From contig JANPYM010000001.1 of assembly GCA_025890175.1 (NCBI GenBank), positions 1,280,999-1,344,998 on the forward strand: 64,000 nt of DNA, in the 5' to 3' direction. Both the position numbers and the translations under genes were made by a program. Below the pieces are notes generated by a model that saw nothing but the letters and a program-made list of their open reading frames with translations, was not told where the DNA came from and made no database searches. Within the stretch, counting starts at the first letter, position 1. Each line of letters begins with the position of its first letter. This document shows positions 34,977-46,026 of the stretch, piece by piece. This DNA is from Ciborinia camelliae (taxonomy: Eukaryota > Ascomycota > Leotiomycetes > Helotiales > Sclerotiniaceae).

Positions 34977-36943
34977 ATGTTCCGCTTGTCAACAACCCCG
35001 CGATTCACACGTTTGAATTCTAAAAGTATTGATCTACCAACTATCGGACGACAGCTTGTAGCCCAAGTAGTCTTACGTTCTTACTCTAGCAATTCTCAGA
35101 CATTTTCGACATTGCGAACTTCTAGAAGCTCGAGATCATACGTTTCGAATAGACCAAGGATTCAGGGAACTTGTCCTCTTAACAAACCAAAAGGAATAGT
35201 AAGCTCGCGCAACATGGCATCAATTACGGATGAGATACTGAAGGGGAAGTACCCTGCGAAAGAACATGCGAGGAAGGTAGTGGAGTATATTAAGAGTAAG
35301 GAGCCAAACGCGGACGGAGTGTTGTATTTGGAGGGGCAGAAGACGGTTATGATTGAGGATAATGATGGGGAGGCTCCTTTTAGGTATGTATGATTGGGAA
35401 TTGGGTTATTTTCGAGGAAGGATTACTTAAACCCGACCAAGTCATCCCATCCAAACCTCTATCGTCTCATTGCATTGTAAAACTAGCGCTAACACAATCA
35501 CCCTCTAGACAACGTCGCTACTTCTACTACCTCACCGGATGTCTCCTCCCTGACTCATACTTCACCTACAACATTTCCACCGGCAAAAGCACCCTCTTCA
35601 TCCCGCCAATCGATCCAGACTCCGTCCTCTGGAGCGGTCTCCCCGTCTCGCCCGAAGAAGCCCTCGAGCTCTATGACGTTGACGAAGTCCTCACCACCGA
35701 CACCGTAAACGCGCACCTCGCCCTCCCCAATCAAACCAAGGTCTGGGCCATCGCCCCTCAAATCTCCACCCACATAACCTTCCTCGAATTCCCGCAAAAA
35801 GATTTCACCTTACTTAAAGAAGCTATCGAGGAAGCCCGAGTTAGGAAATCCGAATATGAAGTTGCCTTGATTAGAAAGGCGAATGAGATTTCGACGGTGG
35901 CGCATACGGCTGTTTTGAAAGCTGTGAAACATGCAAAGAATGAACGGGAGTTGGAGGGTCTTTTTATTAAAGAATGTATTGCGCGTGGGGCGCGGGAACA
36001 GGCGTATCATAGTATTGTGGCAAGTGGGACGGCGGCTGCTACATTGCATTATGTGAAGAATTCGGAGGGGTTGGAGGGAAAGTTGAACTTGTTGTTAGAT
36101 GCAGGCGGGGAGTATCAGTGTTATGCTTCGGATATTGTAAGTTTATATACCCCGAACCTCAGGTGCCCTCGTCTTCTTGCATGAGACATATATACTAACA
36201 TCCTCTTAGACCCGTACCTTCCCTATAAATGGTCAATTCACCCCCGAATCCCGCTCCATCTACGATATAGTCCTCTCCATGCAATCCCAATGTACATCCA
36301 TGCTTAAAGATGGCGTCTCCTGGGATGAAGCCCACCTCCTAGCCCACAAAATTGCCATTGAAGGACTTCTCTCCCTTGGAATTCTAAAGGGGGATAAAGA
36401 AGAGATCTTGAAGGCGAGAACTAGTGTGGCATTTTTCCCGCATGGTTTAGGTCATTATCTAGGAATGGATACCCATGATACTGGTGGACATCCAAATTAT
36501 GAGGATGAGGATCGTCTCTTTAGATATTTGAGGGTCAGGGGAACTTTGCCAGAGGGTAGTGTGATTACGGTTGAGCCGGGTGTATGTGACTCTTTTTCTT
36601 CTTCTATTTCCCCCCGTTCATAGTTTCTGCTGGGTCTCACTCACACAACACAACCATCTAGATCTACTTCTGCCGTTTCATCATTGAACCCTATCTCAAA
36701 GATCCCGCTCATGCTCAATACATCAACGCAGATGTGTTGGAAAAGTATTGGGAGGTTGGAGGTAAGTCACTTTTCTCCCTCGCTCAGGGGCTTCCCCTCT
36801 CTACCCATGGTGCGGAAAACTCACAACAGGACTCAGGTGTCAGAATCGAAGATAATATCCTCATCACCAAAGACGGACATGATAATTTAACGACGGCGGT
36901 TAAGGATGTGGCGGAGATGGAAAGGCTTATTAATTCTGCGTAA
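34977..36943 (+). CDS. pepP: Xaa-Pro aminopeptidase (M24B), 537 aa, five exons
   Basis: Exons 34977-35383, 35509-36136, 36210-36581, 36662-36761 and 36837-36943; every junction keeps phase. The N-domain holds RRYFYYLTG. The pita-bread domain has the five metal ligands D333 (LLLDAGG), D344 (ASDITRTF), H427 ([10 protein letters not shown]), E467 (TVEPG) and E507 (VRIEDN). It removes an N-terminal residue that precedes proline, with two divalent metal ions. The first ATG adds about 80 residues with many Arg/Ser and no acids at the start, like a mitochondrial presequence. An internal ATG at 35214 ([11 protein letters not shown]) matches the usual cytosolic start, so two isoforms are possible. Confidence 0.93.
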
Positions 36944-37452
36944 GGGGGGGGGGAGGTGAATTAGACTGGCTGGCTGGCTGGGTATGAAAAGTCCTCGGGG
37001 CTTTAGCGGAGAATACCTAGGTAGGTAACTTTTAAATGTTCAGATAGATCGAGAACTTTGATATATTCTTATTTACCCTACCTACCCACCTACCCACCTA
37101 CCATCTACATACCTACCCACCTACCTACTCCATCCTCATTATTCAAAAACCGTACATCATATCATATCATACCATATAAAAATCCATATGAATATTGAAT
37201 ATTTAATATTCAAGTTACTCGCTGACATACATACATGCGTACATGCATACCTAAGTATTTACGCTCTCCACACCAGCAGCGTCCATTCCTCACCTACTAC
37301 TTCCACCCATACCCCTTCCTTAATCACCACAATCAATCGAAGATGCAATTTCCCATCCCATCTCATCGCATCCCACCCCACCCAACCCAACCCAACCCAA
37401 CCACTCCATCCATCCCCTCATTTGATTCTCCCACTTGACCCCATAAACTCGC
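36944..37452. other. Convergent intergenic with CCTACC and ACCCA repeats
   Basis: CTACCCACCTACC tracts at about 37078-37128, an ATCATATCAT run at about 37155, and CCCAACCCAACC pentamers at about 37376-37402. The + frames across it are low complexity. Confidence 0.55.
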
Positions 37453-39611
37453 TTAACATCCCGGGACAACAACCGCATCGACCACCGCCGTCGTGCCCCC
37501 TTTAACGGACTCCACTGCCTTTAAAAGAACCTTCTCCAATTCACTTGCCTTAGAAACCTTCTCAGCCATCACGGTACCACCCGATGCCGCTTTAGCTATT
37601 CCCGCGTAATCTGGAACCACAGGTGCAAAAGATATGTTTAAATCTTCGTTTGTGGCTTTGGATCCGATACCTGTCAGGGTTGTTAGAAAAATGGGGGAAG
37701 AGGGGTGGGAAAGACAGGGGGGAAGTATACCATCTGGATGAACGAGAAGGAGCGATCGACGTGGTGCGTGCCAACCTTCAAGAAATTAGTGACTGAAATC
37801 TAAAGATTTCAAGATAAGAGGGACTGAGAGGTGCATACCCTTGTTGTTCAACACGATAGTAAGAACCGGAATACCATATCTCTGGCAAATCCAATAAACA
37901 CTGCCAGGAACCGAGAACAAAAATGTTCCATCTCCTACAATTTGCACGACGAACTTCCCCTTGCCTTTCCCATTCTCAATCTCGGAAGCTAATTTAATAC
38001 CTAAAGCTCCACCTCCGGACCATCCCAATCCACCACCTCCACAGTTAATCCAGGAACCGGGAAGGGTGGCTTGGATGTTATCTGCTACGAAGACAGTATT
38101 GGTTACGGCTTCTATGGCGAAGATAGTGTCGGCGGGCACGATCTTGCGGAGTTGCTGACAAAGATAGCCGGTACCGAACGAATCATCTTCTTGAACTTTT
38201 GAGCCGGCGGCAATAGTTTCGAGACGTTTGGTGTGATCTATAGCGAGGGCTTCCCAGCGTTCGGTGTAGGGTTGGGATGAAAGTGCGGCGGCGAAGTCAC
38301 GAGAGTTTTTGATGTAATTTGTCAGTTGGGTTAGGGATGTGTAACTATCTGCTCGGTAGCGCGAAAGTGCGGCGAGGTAGAATACCTGAAATGGTTAGTG
38401 GAAAGTTTTCAGGTCGTATTAGAAATGAGGTGGACCTACTGGCATTTGTTGTTTGAGAGGATCAACATCAACATGGAATATCTTGGCCGACTTTGAAGGA
38501 TGACACAAAGTATTAACCCAAGGTACATCTGCATGAAATTGATATTAGCTTTTATATATCGATGTAGGAGATTTGTGTACTTACCGCAATCAATGACGAG
38601 AATAACATCGGCTGTTTCAATAGCCTTATCACTTCCATATCTCAAGCCCAGCCAAGCACGATGATCAGCTGGAAAACACATATCACTACCACCAGAATCT
38701 AGCACACGCAGGCCTTTCACAGTATCCGCGAGATCAACTAGAGCTCCTACTGATTTATGATTCCGTCCACTATATCCAGTGATAATCAATGGTTCCTTCG
38801 CATTGACCAAAGCTTCCGATATCGTAGCAACTGAACTTTCAGAAAGTGCAGCTGGTTCCACTGGATTCCAATGTTCCTGAACCAAATCATAATTATCTAT
38901 TTCCTCCTCCATGACTTCTCTCGCAGAGTACAAGTATACCGGTCCAGTAGGTGCACTTGTAGCCCATTGAAGTGCCCTATTAACCATTTGTTTGATATTC
39001 TTCCCCGTCTTAATCTCCATCGAATATCGACAATATTGTCTGACGATCTCGGCCTGATTTGGTACATCTTGGATCCAATGAATATATTCCGTTCTCGAAC
39101 CTCGCATTTCTCCTTCAATTGTATAGGGGGATAGACCGGCAAATATGAGAACGGGTGCTCGTCCGCATGAAGCATTGTGAACGGCGGCTCCGAGACCTTG
39201 AGTTCCAACGTCGACGTGTACAATTACACATTGGGGTTTACCGGTTAGACGGGCATAACCATCTGCCATGGAGAGGGCTACCATCTATTGGAATATGAGT
39301 ATATATCAAAGGTGGGGATGGGATCTGTTTGCATACTTCGTTCGGACATGTCTGGAAGGAGTTATTAGTTTATGATAATGAATGACTTCACTGATTGATT
39401 TGTTTAAAGGGCTTACTATAACTTCTGGACCTTTGTTCTCCTTCTTAAGTATAATCAAAGCCTCTAGAATCGAGGGATGATCTGACCCTAGATTAACGAA
39501 GCAATGAGTTACTCCTGCCTGGTATATTGTTAGAATGGGTTATTTATATCTGGAGTTACGAGATCATACCTCAACAAGGGCCTCAAAGAAGGCATACGAA
39601 GCAGTAACCAT
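37453..39611 (-). CDS. Thiamine-diphosphate-dependent enzyme (acetolactate synthase / benzoylformate decarboxylase type), 585 aa
   Basis: Eight exons: 39570-39611, 39417-39518, 39337-39351 (only 15 bases), 38585-39284, 38440-38528, 37839-38385, 37731-37775 and 37453-37670. All phases agree. The PYR domain starts at residue 1 with the catalytic Glu53 in TCPNEMVALSMADGYAR. The central Rossmann-like domain follows (about 200-310). The PP domain carries the diphosphate/Mg motif GDGTF (467-471) ending in NNKGW (497-501). Fungal homologues are mostly annotated only as TPP enzymes. Carboligation or decarboxylation of a 2-oxo acid is likely, but the substrate is unknown. No FAD-specific or mitochondrial presequence signal is visible, unlike ILV2. 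It is divergent from the zinc alcohol dehydrogenase. Confidence 0.92.
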
Positions 39612-40494
39612 TTTCAATGACTTAATAGGTATGATATGATGAAACTGTAGATCTGAAAAGGAAGTAGGTAGTTGTTTGTTTGTAAAAAGGATCAGAGTAT
39701 GTAGGTACTGAGTTAGCTAGGTAGGTAGGTATACTATAAGCAAGCCAAGGTACTTCGTAGGTATGGAGGGGTAGCTTCGGCTTACTAAAATAGTCAGTTC
39801 ATGTTCCGGGGTACTTGCATATCAACCTTCCTTATTTGTAAATACCAGGTAGTGAATATACCCACACCTAGACCATCCAATCCATCTAGGTAGGTACTTT
39901 CTTATCTAATATTGGAATTATGAAATTACGAAAAGGGAAAGTACTACATACACCTGCAGTAGGTACGAGGTAATGATTGTGATTGATTAGATTTCAGGAA
40001 CAACGTTGAAAGGCATGGATATATGAATCAATCCAAAAGTCACGTTACCATAACGGCACGCTTCATCGATCGAAGCTGGAGTGATATGTACTCCGTAGAT
40101 CAATCTATATCGGCATACCTTCCATTCAAGGATGTTACTGTAGTAGCTCAGCTCGTACCACATTACCTAGGTAGCATTGGCATCGGCATTGGCATTAGCA
40201 TTGGCACAAGATCGTGTTTGCGGGGTAATCCAGGGTGAGGTAGGGTCTAGTCTTGGAATGAACGGATGATCATTTAAACCGCAGTCTTTCAATTGAGAAC
40301 GGACAGCCAGAACCGTACGACCGAAGTATGAAATGAGGGGAGTGAGAGATGGAATGACTTGTCTTCTCACTTAATTATCTATATATAAACATGAATCCGA
40401 ATATTAATATTAATATTAATGATTTATTTTGCTATATTATTGATTTAGACACATAACTAACTAGGTACTTAACATTACCTAAGACTCATATATC
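39612..40494. promoter_or_regulatory. Divergent promoter region, TPP enzyme / zinc alcohol dehydrogenase
   Basis: An 883-bp non-coding region between two outward-facing metabolic genes. It holds GTAGGTAGGTAGG near 39719-39732, a TACTCCGTA nonamer at 40089-40097, a GGCATTGGCATT run at about 40176-40207 and an AATATTAATATTAAT run at about 40400-40420. It probably serves both genes; no specific operator is identified. Confidence 0.55.
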
Positions 40495-42328
40495 ATGAAA
40501 GTGGCACGATTTTACGGGAAAGAAGACATTCGAATAGAGGAGGTGGAAGAACCGACCTGTAAAGAGGGGCAAATCAAAATCAAACCTGCATTTGTAGGTA
40601 TTTGTGGAACGGGTAGGCTATTAAGCCCCCTTCTCCTTCATTAACTCGTAGACCTTAATACTAACTAACCTCATGAAAAAGATCTCCACGAATATCTTAG
40701 CGGTCCCAATTTCATCCCTACATCTCCTCATGCCATAACAGGCGAACAAATCCCCATAACAATGGGCCATGAATTTTCTGGCAAATACTTTTGTCCTCTC
40801 TTCCAAGAAATTCATCTCTAATAATACCTACCTAGGCACCATCATAGAAATCGGCGCCGGTGTAACCGGTTTCCAAATCGGCCAAAAAGTCACCATCCAA
40901 CCCACCATCGCCGACCATACCTGCGCAGCCTGTAAGCGCGGCCTCGAAAACGTTTGTTACAACGGGGGATTTATTGGGCTTTCAGGCTGGGGAGGGGGCC
41001 TCTCAGACGCCATTTCCATCCCCTCAGAACTCGTGATCCCTCTCCCAGACAACATACCTCTAGACGTTGGTGCACTAGTCGAGCCCCTATCCGTCGGTTG
41101 GCACGCCGTGCGTCAGAGTCCTCTCACCCCATCTTCCACCATCCTCATCGTCGGTGGCGGCCCCATCGGTCTCGCAATCATCAGCGCACTGAAAGCCCGA
41201 GGATGCGGACAAATCATGCTATCCGAACCCACCGCCTCTCGGCAAAAATTCGCAAAACAGTTTGGGGCCGATTTCATTTTGGATCCGGCAAGCGAGGGAG
41301 AAGAGGGGGTCGCGAGAAGAGTCACAGAGTTGACGGGCGGGAAGGGAGTAGATATTGCGTTTGATTGTGCGGGTGTAGCGGCGGGGTTGAAGACTGCTTG
41401 TTCTTCGATCAAGGCAAGGGGAACGGTGGTTAATGTGGCGATTTGGGAGAACCCGGTTCCGTTTAACCCAAATGATCTGTAAGTCGTCTCTTATTTTGGA
41501 TAGGTTTGTTGATTGAAAGTCTCCATGTTGGAGTCAATGTTCATTCGGGTGGCTACCTAAACTGCCAACTGCCAATATATGACGTCAACGTTGATCATGG
41601 AGGTTTGGACGACTAGATTCACTTTGAAGCTGGGTATTCACTGGTGATCATTGAGGGTTTGAATTCGAGATTCACACCCTAGCTAGATCAGCATACCCTA
41701 GCCGAAATCCCTTTTCTAGGAGTCATCGAAGTATCGATATTCCAATTCACTTCACTTGATTCAATGATATCCTAATTATACACACTCATCTCATCATCAG
41801 CTTCAAGTTCAAAAATTCCCTTTTAAAATTCATCTTTAAAATTTATTTCATTAGGTATTCACTGCCCATCACAATTCACTTCTCCACCCTAACTTTCCAC
41901 CCCACTAACTCTTCTTCCCAAACTCCATTATTTCATCTCCCCTTCCAACTCCCAGCCCCTGGAGGGCCCTAACTTAACCTAATACTAACCATAACCCAAC
42001 ACAGCGTCTGGCGCGAAGGAAAATACATCGCGTCTCTCGGCTACGTACGTCGAGATTTCGAAGAAACTATCGCGGCTATTGCTTCTGGTATTTTTATTTC
42101 TTCTTCCCTCCTCCTTCTTCCCTCCCTCCCCATCTTCCCTCCCCCATACCAAGCCCCCATCCCATTACATTTACATTTACATTACTAAACCAAACCCCCC
42201 CCCAAGGTTCCATCAACCCCGCCACACTGATAACCTCGAAAATCTCGCTGGAAAATGTGGTAGAAGATGGCTTTCGGGCGTTGGTTCTTCGGAGGGACAT
42301 GCATGTTAAGATTTTGGTGAGGGTTTAA
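40495..42328 (+). CDS. Zinc-dependent medium-chain alcohol dehydrogenase, butanediol-dehydrogenase-like, 354 aa
   Basis: Exons 40495-40612, 40682-40780, 40836-41478, 42005-42087 and 42207-42328, all in phase. Intron 2 appears to use a GC donor (G|GCAAAT) because only that junction gives the conserved GHEFSGTIIEIG. Catalytic zinc ligands are C37 (GICGTD) and H69-E70. The NAD(P) fold has GGGPIG at 179-184. The structural zinc lobe retains C102, C105 and C113, while the first usual Cys appears to be Asp99. The sequence is closest in feel to (R,R)-butanediol dehydrogenase / sorbitol dehydrogenase proteins, interconverting a secondary alcohol and ketone. The third intron is unusually long (526 bp). 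Confidence 0.9.
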
Positions 42329-43227
42329 GGTTTAGGATTGGAGAGGGGGGATGGGATGGGATGGGATGGGATGGGATGGGATGGGATGGGATGGGATGGG
42401 ATGGGATGGGATGGGATGGGATGGGATGGGATGGGATGGGATGGGATGGGATGGGATGGGATGGGATGGGGTGGTGGGAGGTTGGACGGGGGGGTTAGTA
42501 TGAATTTGTGAGGTGAGGTGAGGTTGAATTGAGATGGGATTATGATGGATAATAAGGAGGAGGCGGCGGAGGAGGCGGAGGAGGCGGAGGATTATGATAA
42601 TAAAATACCGGGCATTTCCCACCTACCTTACCTACTGGTTTGAATAAATTTCGAATGAATTTCGAATGAATTGTAGTGTTGAATTTTAGTGTCCACACTG
42701 AATTGGAACACGGACACAGAATGGAATGGAGTGAAATAGAATGGAATGAACTCCATAACCTTGGAACCTGGACCGGGCGGAGTTTGAGATACCTATCTAA
42801 ATCTACCTATTGAAGATAACCTGGAATGATGTGTGGAATGATGTGTGGAAGGAAGTGAACTTCGACTCGGATAATAAGGTAGGTATTCTTATCTCTTCGG
42901 ATGGGGGTTTTATTTAGGTTAGTACCTAGGTACCTATGGATGGATGGAAGTGAAAAGCTAGAATTGGATTTAGATGGGATGGGATGAGATGGGATGGGAT
43001 GGGATGAATTAGGAGCTAATGTATTGCATCGTATTGTATTGTATTATATTGAATCGTATCCTATTTATGGGATATATTCGCTAGTGATATCCATGAATTA
43101 CCAGGGCGAAAGAAACCATCCCAGTAACCCAAAAACCCAAACTCCATAGAAAAACACAGCACCAATCCATCCATCCAATGCATCAACATCCTCACTCCAC
43201 TCCACTCCATATCCCCCCAACCCACAC
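42329..43227. other. Convergent intergenic with a G-rich pentamer array
   Basis: This lies between the stops of the dehydrogenase and the LrgB-like gene. Besides the ATGGG array (own entry) it has GGAGGCGGA trinucleotide-like repeats at about 42555-42595, ATGGAATGGA runs at about 42720-42750, GATGGGATGG at about 42975-43005 and GTATTGTATT at about 43030-43050. Nothing here is coding. Confidence 0.6.
42351..42470. repeat. (ATGGG)24 perfect pentanucleotide array
   Basis: Twenty-four uninterrupted copies of ATGGG occupy 120 bp, starting 22 bases after the dehydrogenase stop codon and therefore probably inside its 3' UTR. Runs of three G every five bases on the + strand fit the G-quadruplex pattern. 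Confidence 0.95.
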
Positions 43228-45173
43228 CTACAACCCTCCCACCAACCCCCTCACCACCGCCACGACGGGCGGCACCGACGTCAACGCAAGCGTGACGATA
43301 CCAAAAAGACTCATGCTCAAGCTACTCAGAGCGGCGGCTCTCGGATCACTGACCAACAACAACGCGGTGCCGATGGCGCTGGCGTTGCCGCCCATCGCCA
43401 CCCCGATGGTGATGTAATCGTCCGGACGGATTTTCAAGAGTTGCAGGAGGCGTTTGCCGAGGAGGACGCCGAGGATCCCTGACATGATGGCGAGAGCCGC
43501 GGCGGCGTTGAGGTTTCCGCCGCTGGGGGAGAGAGGGGGAGGTTAGTTTGTTTGTTGGGTGGGTGGAGGTGGAGGTGGAGTTGGAGTTGGATTGGGATTG
43601 GGATTGGGGAGAAATAGGGGTTGGGTGTGTGGGTGTACTTACAGATTACTAGCGGCAGGGGTAGCGAGCGCGAGGGTTAGGGAACGCACGGAGAAGGAAA
43701 TGGCGATTGGAGGGGAGATGCCGATGGAGTAGCAGAGAGGAGGATAGCCGAAGAGAGAAGCGACGGCGAGAACCACGCTTGGGATGGTGATGGGGATGAA
43801 ATGGGATTTTAGTTCGTGGCGGTATTGGAACATGGGAAGGGCGAGGGAGACGATGGAGGCATCGAGAACGCTATTGCTGTTGTAGTGAAGGTGGTTAGTT
43901 TGAGTTGTGTGGGGGGCGCAAAATGGGTTTGGAGGATGGTGGTACTGACAAGATGTCACCGGCGCCAGGGAGAGGGAGATTCTTTTCTCCTTTCCAGTAA
44001 GCAAGATATTTGGTGTCGGTTTTGTAAACCTCTAAAATCTCATATAGGTTGTCGCCTCTGATAAGTCCCAAGATCCATATGCCAAGGATGGTGATGCCAG
44101 ATGACAATAGTACAGGATGTAAGAATTGCTTCCAACGAACAGGAAGAGACTGTGCAGCGAAATAAGCTAGTACGTTGAAGGTGAGTTGTACTGGCATTGC
44201 ATAGCCGGTAGCATAGTATACTGGGATACCAATGAAGAGAAACATGATACTGTATGTCAGTAGATCCAGATTTCTATTAATGAATGCGGCCCAAATTTGA
44301 GCACGTGTAAGTGGCAGCGGATCTTGTTCAACCGTCTTGGTACTAACAACAGTCTCGGGTGGTGGACTTTCTGTTTCCGATGAATCCCTTGGGTCTCTCG
44401 TATTTCTAGTTACAACCGGCTCTTGTTCCTGTATAGGACTGATTGTATTGGTGGATGTAAGATTTCTATTATTTAATACCGCAAGAGGAATGGCATCATT
44501 CTCTGCCCCCATTTCCTCGGCTCTCTCAATGATAGCACGCTTGCTTGAACCTACTAAGATCTGGAGACCACGCACTAGCCAGGCTGTGATGGTGAACATA
44601 ACCAAGAATCCAATTACTGCGGAATATCAGCGATTGAATGCCGGATATGGAGACAATATACTCACGGAATACCGCTATGATCTTGCCGACTTCTGTAGCA
44701 GAGATACTATCACTCAATGGCAATAGAACGAAACTATGAGACTTTCAATACCAGATCATTTATATATTAAAATGGTAGTGACTCACGAAGGCGTGAAGAA
44801 GAGATTGATATAACGGAGAGCCCATCCAGATGGGATATCAATAACCGATATTAAAGCTCTGGTTCTTTGATGCCCAATGACAAGATCAACAATATTTAGG
44901 ATGACAAACAGCAAAATCAAGCATGCCACCGATGCAGGAAATGAGACTGAACTGAGTCCTATCAGGGAATTGACGCCGAAGCATGCTAGAAGAATCAGGA
45001 CAATTCCAAAAGGAACCTGAACCCAAGCTTTTAGGTTCCGTCTCCATGATAGACCAGCTACCTATGATATATGAGTGAGATACAAAATTCCGAAAAAAGT
45101 TGGAGATGTTGATACTCACCAATTTGAGAGCCTCAAACCCATCCGAGGTAAACTCTAGGATATTCGAGGCCAT
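43228..45173 (-). CDS. LrgB-like (LrgA/LrgB-fusion) membrane protein, 530 aa, six exons
   Basis: Exons 45120-45173, 44787-45061, 44666-44733, 43950-44616, 43643-43876 and 43228-43522; all junctions keep phase, and one donor is the less common GTCAGT. The N-terminal half has about four membrane segments (VPFGIVLILLACFGVNSLIG, VACLILLFVILNIVDLVI). A Ser/Thr/Glu-rich loop follows (about 165-225), then further segments and a C-terminal LrgB core with the hallmark VAMGGNASAIGTALLL. Plants have a similar fusion, PLGG1, the chloroplast glycolate/glycerate transporter; bacterial LrgAB/CidAB act in pyruvate transport and cell death. No fungal function is established to my knowledge. The gene is divergent from the augmin-like gene. 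Confidence 0.85.
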
Positions 45174-46026
45174 GGTGAATGACTCTTGATTGCTCTTTCA
45201 ACCTGGGTAACCTTAAAGATACTCAAATCTTTACCAATGCCAATGCCAATCCCAATTCCAATTCAAAAGTTATATTCAAGAGGCTAAAGGTCAAGAGAGG
45301 AAAGAGAATGAAAAGATAAAAGAAATAAACCATTTCTTCACCGCGAAAGACATATTCAAGAGGTGGGGATCCGAGATTCCAAAAGCTCAATCAATCCATC
45401 CATGGCTTATCTCCCGCAATCATGACCAATATCGGAGAAAAATGTATCTTCATACCTGAGAGATGGAATTGTCTCTTTTATGAAAGCCCTGGAGTAGAAG
45501 AAGTCAAAACCAATTCAGATGATAGGATTGAAATGTATATAATGCGTATATACTTTGTATATACTTTGTATCATATCATTCATACCTATCATTTCATGTC
45601 ATTGCGTTTTTGAAACAATCCAAAAGTTAAGTTCCAGTTACCCAACCTTGACTTTTTGTCCGATCCATACCTACCCAAATTTATTACCTAGTAGTGGGGT
45701 GTATTCTCCAGACTCCAGCATTCACTGGCGGGCGAGATGCAAATCAATCCCTTGCCTAGCCCGAGTACTGAGTAAACAAACGAATACAGGTACCACAATT
45801 CCCGAATTCATAAATTTGACAAAAATGCCCAGAGTCCGGATTCAACAACCAACCGTTCTTCCAAATTTAACGGGACGATATTTTCTTCCATCCTGGGATC
45901 TTTCTCTTTCCAAATCTGCAATAAAATCTTAACATTTCCCCAAAGCCCCGAAGTTTCTTCTGGACTCAAGACGTGCAACAAAACTTTTGGAAAGGTGTGG
46001 TAAGGTTACCACGAATTTCACCCAGC
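45174..46026. promoter_or_regulatory. Divergent intergenic, LrgB-like / augmin-like genes
   Basis: An 853-bp region with both promoters. CCAATGCCAATGCC and CCAATTCCAATTC runs at about 45235-45263, GTATATACTTT repeated near 45545-45570. No gene. Confidence 0.5.
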
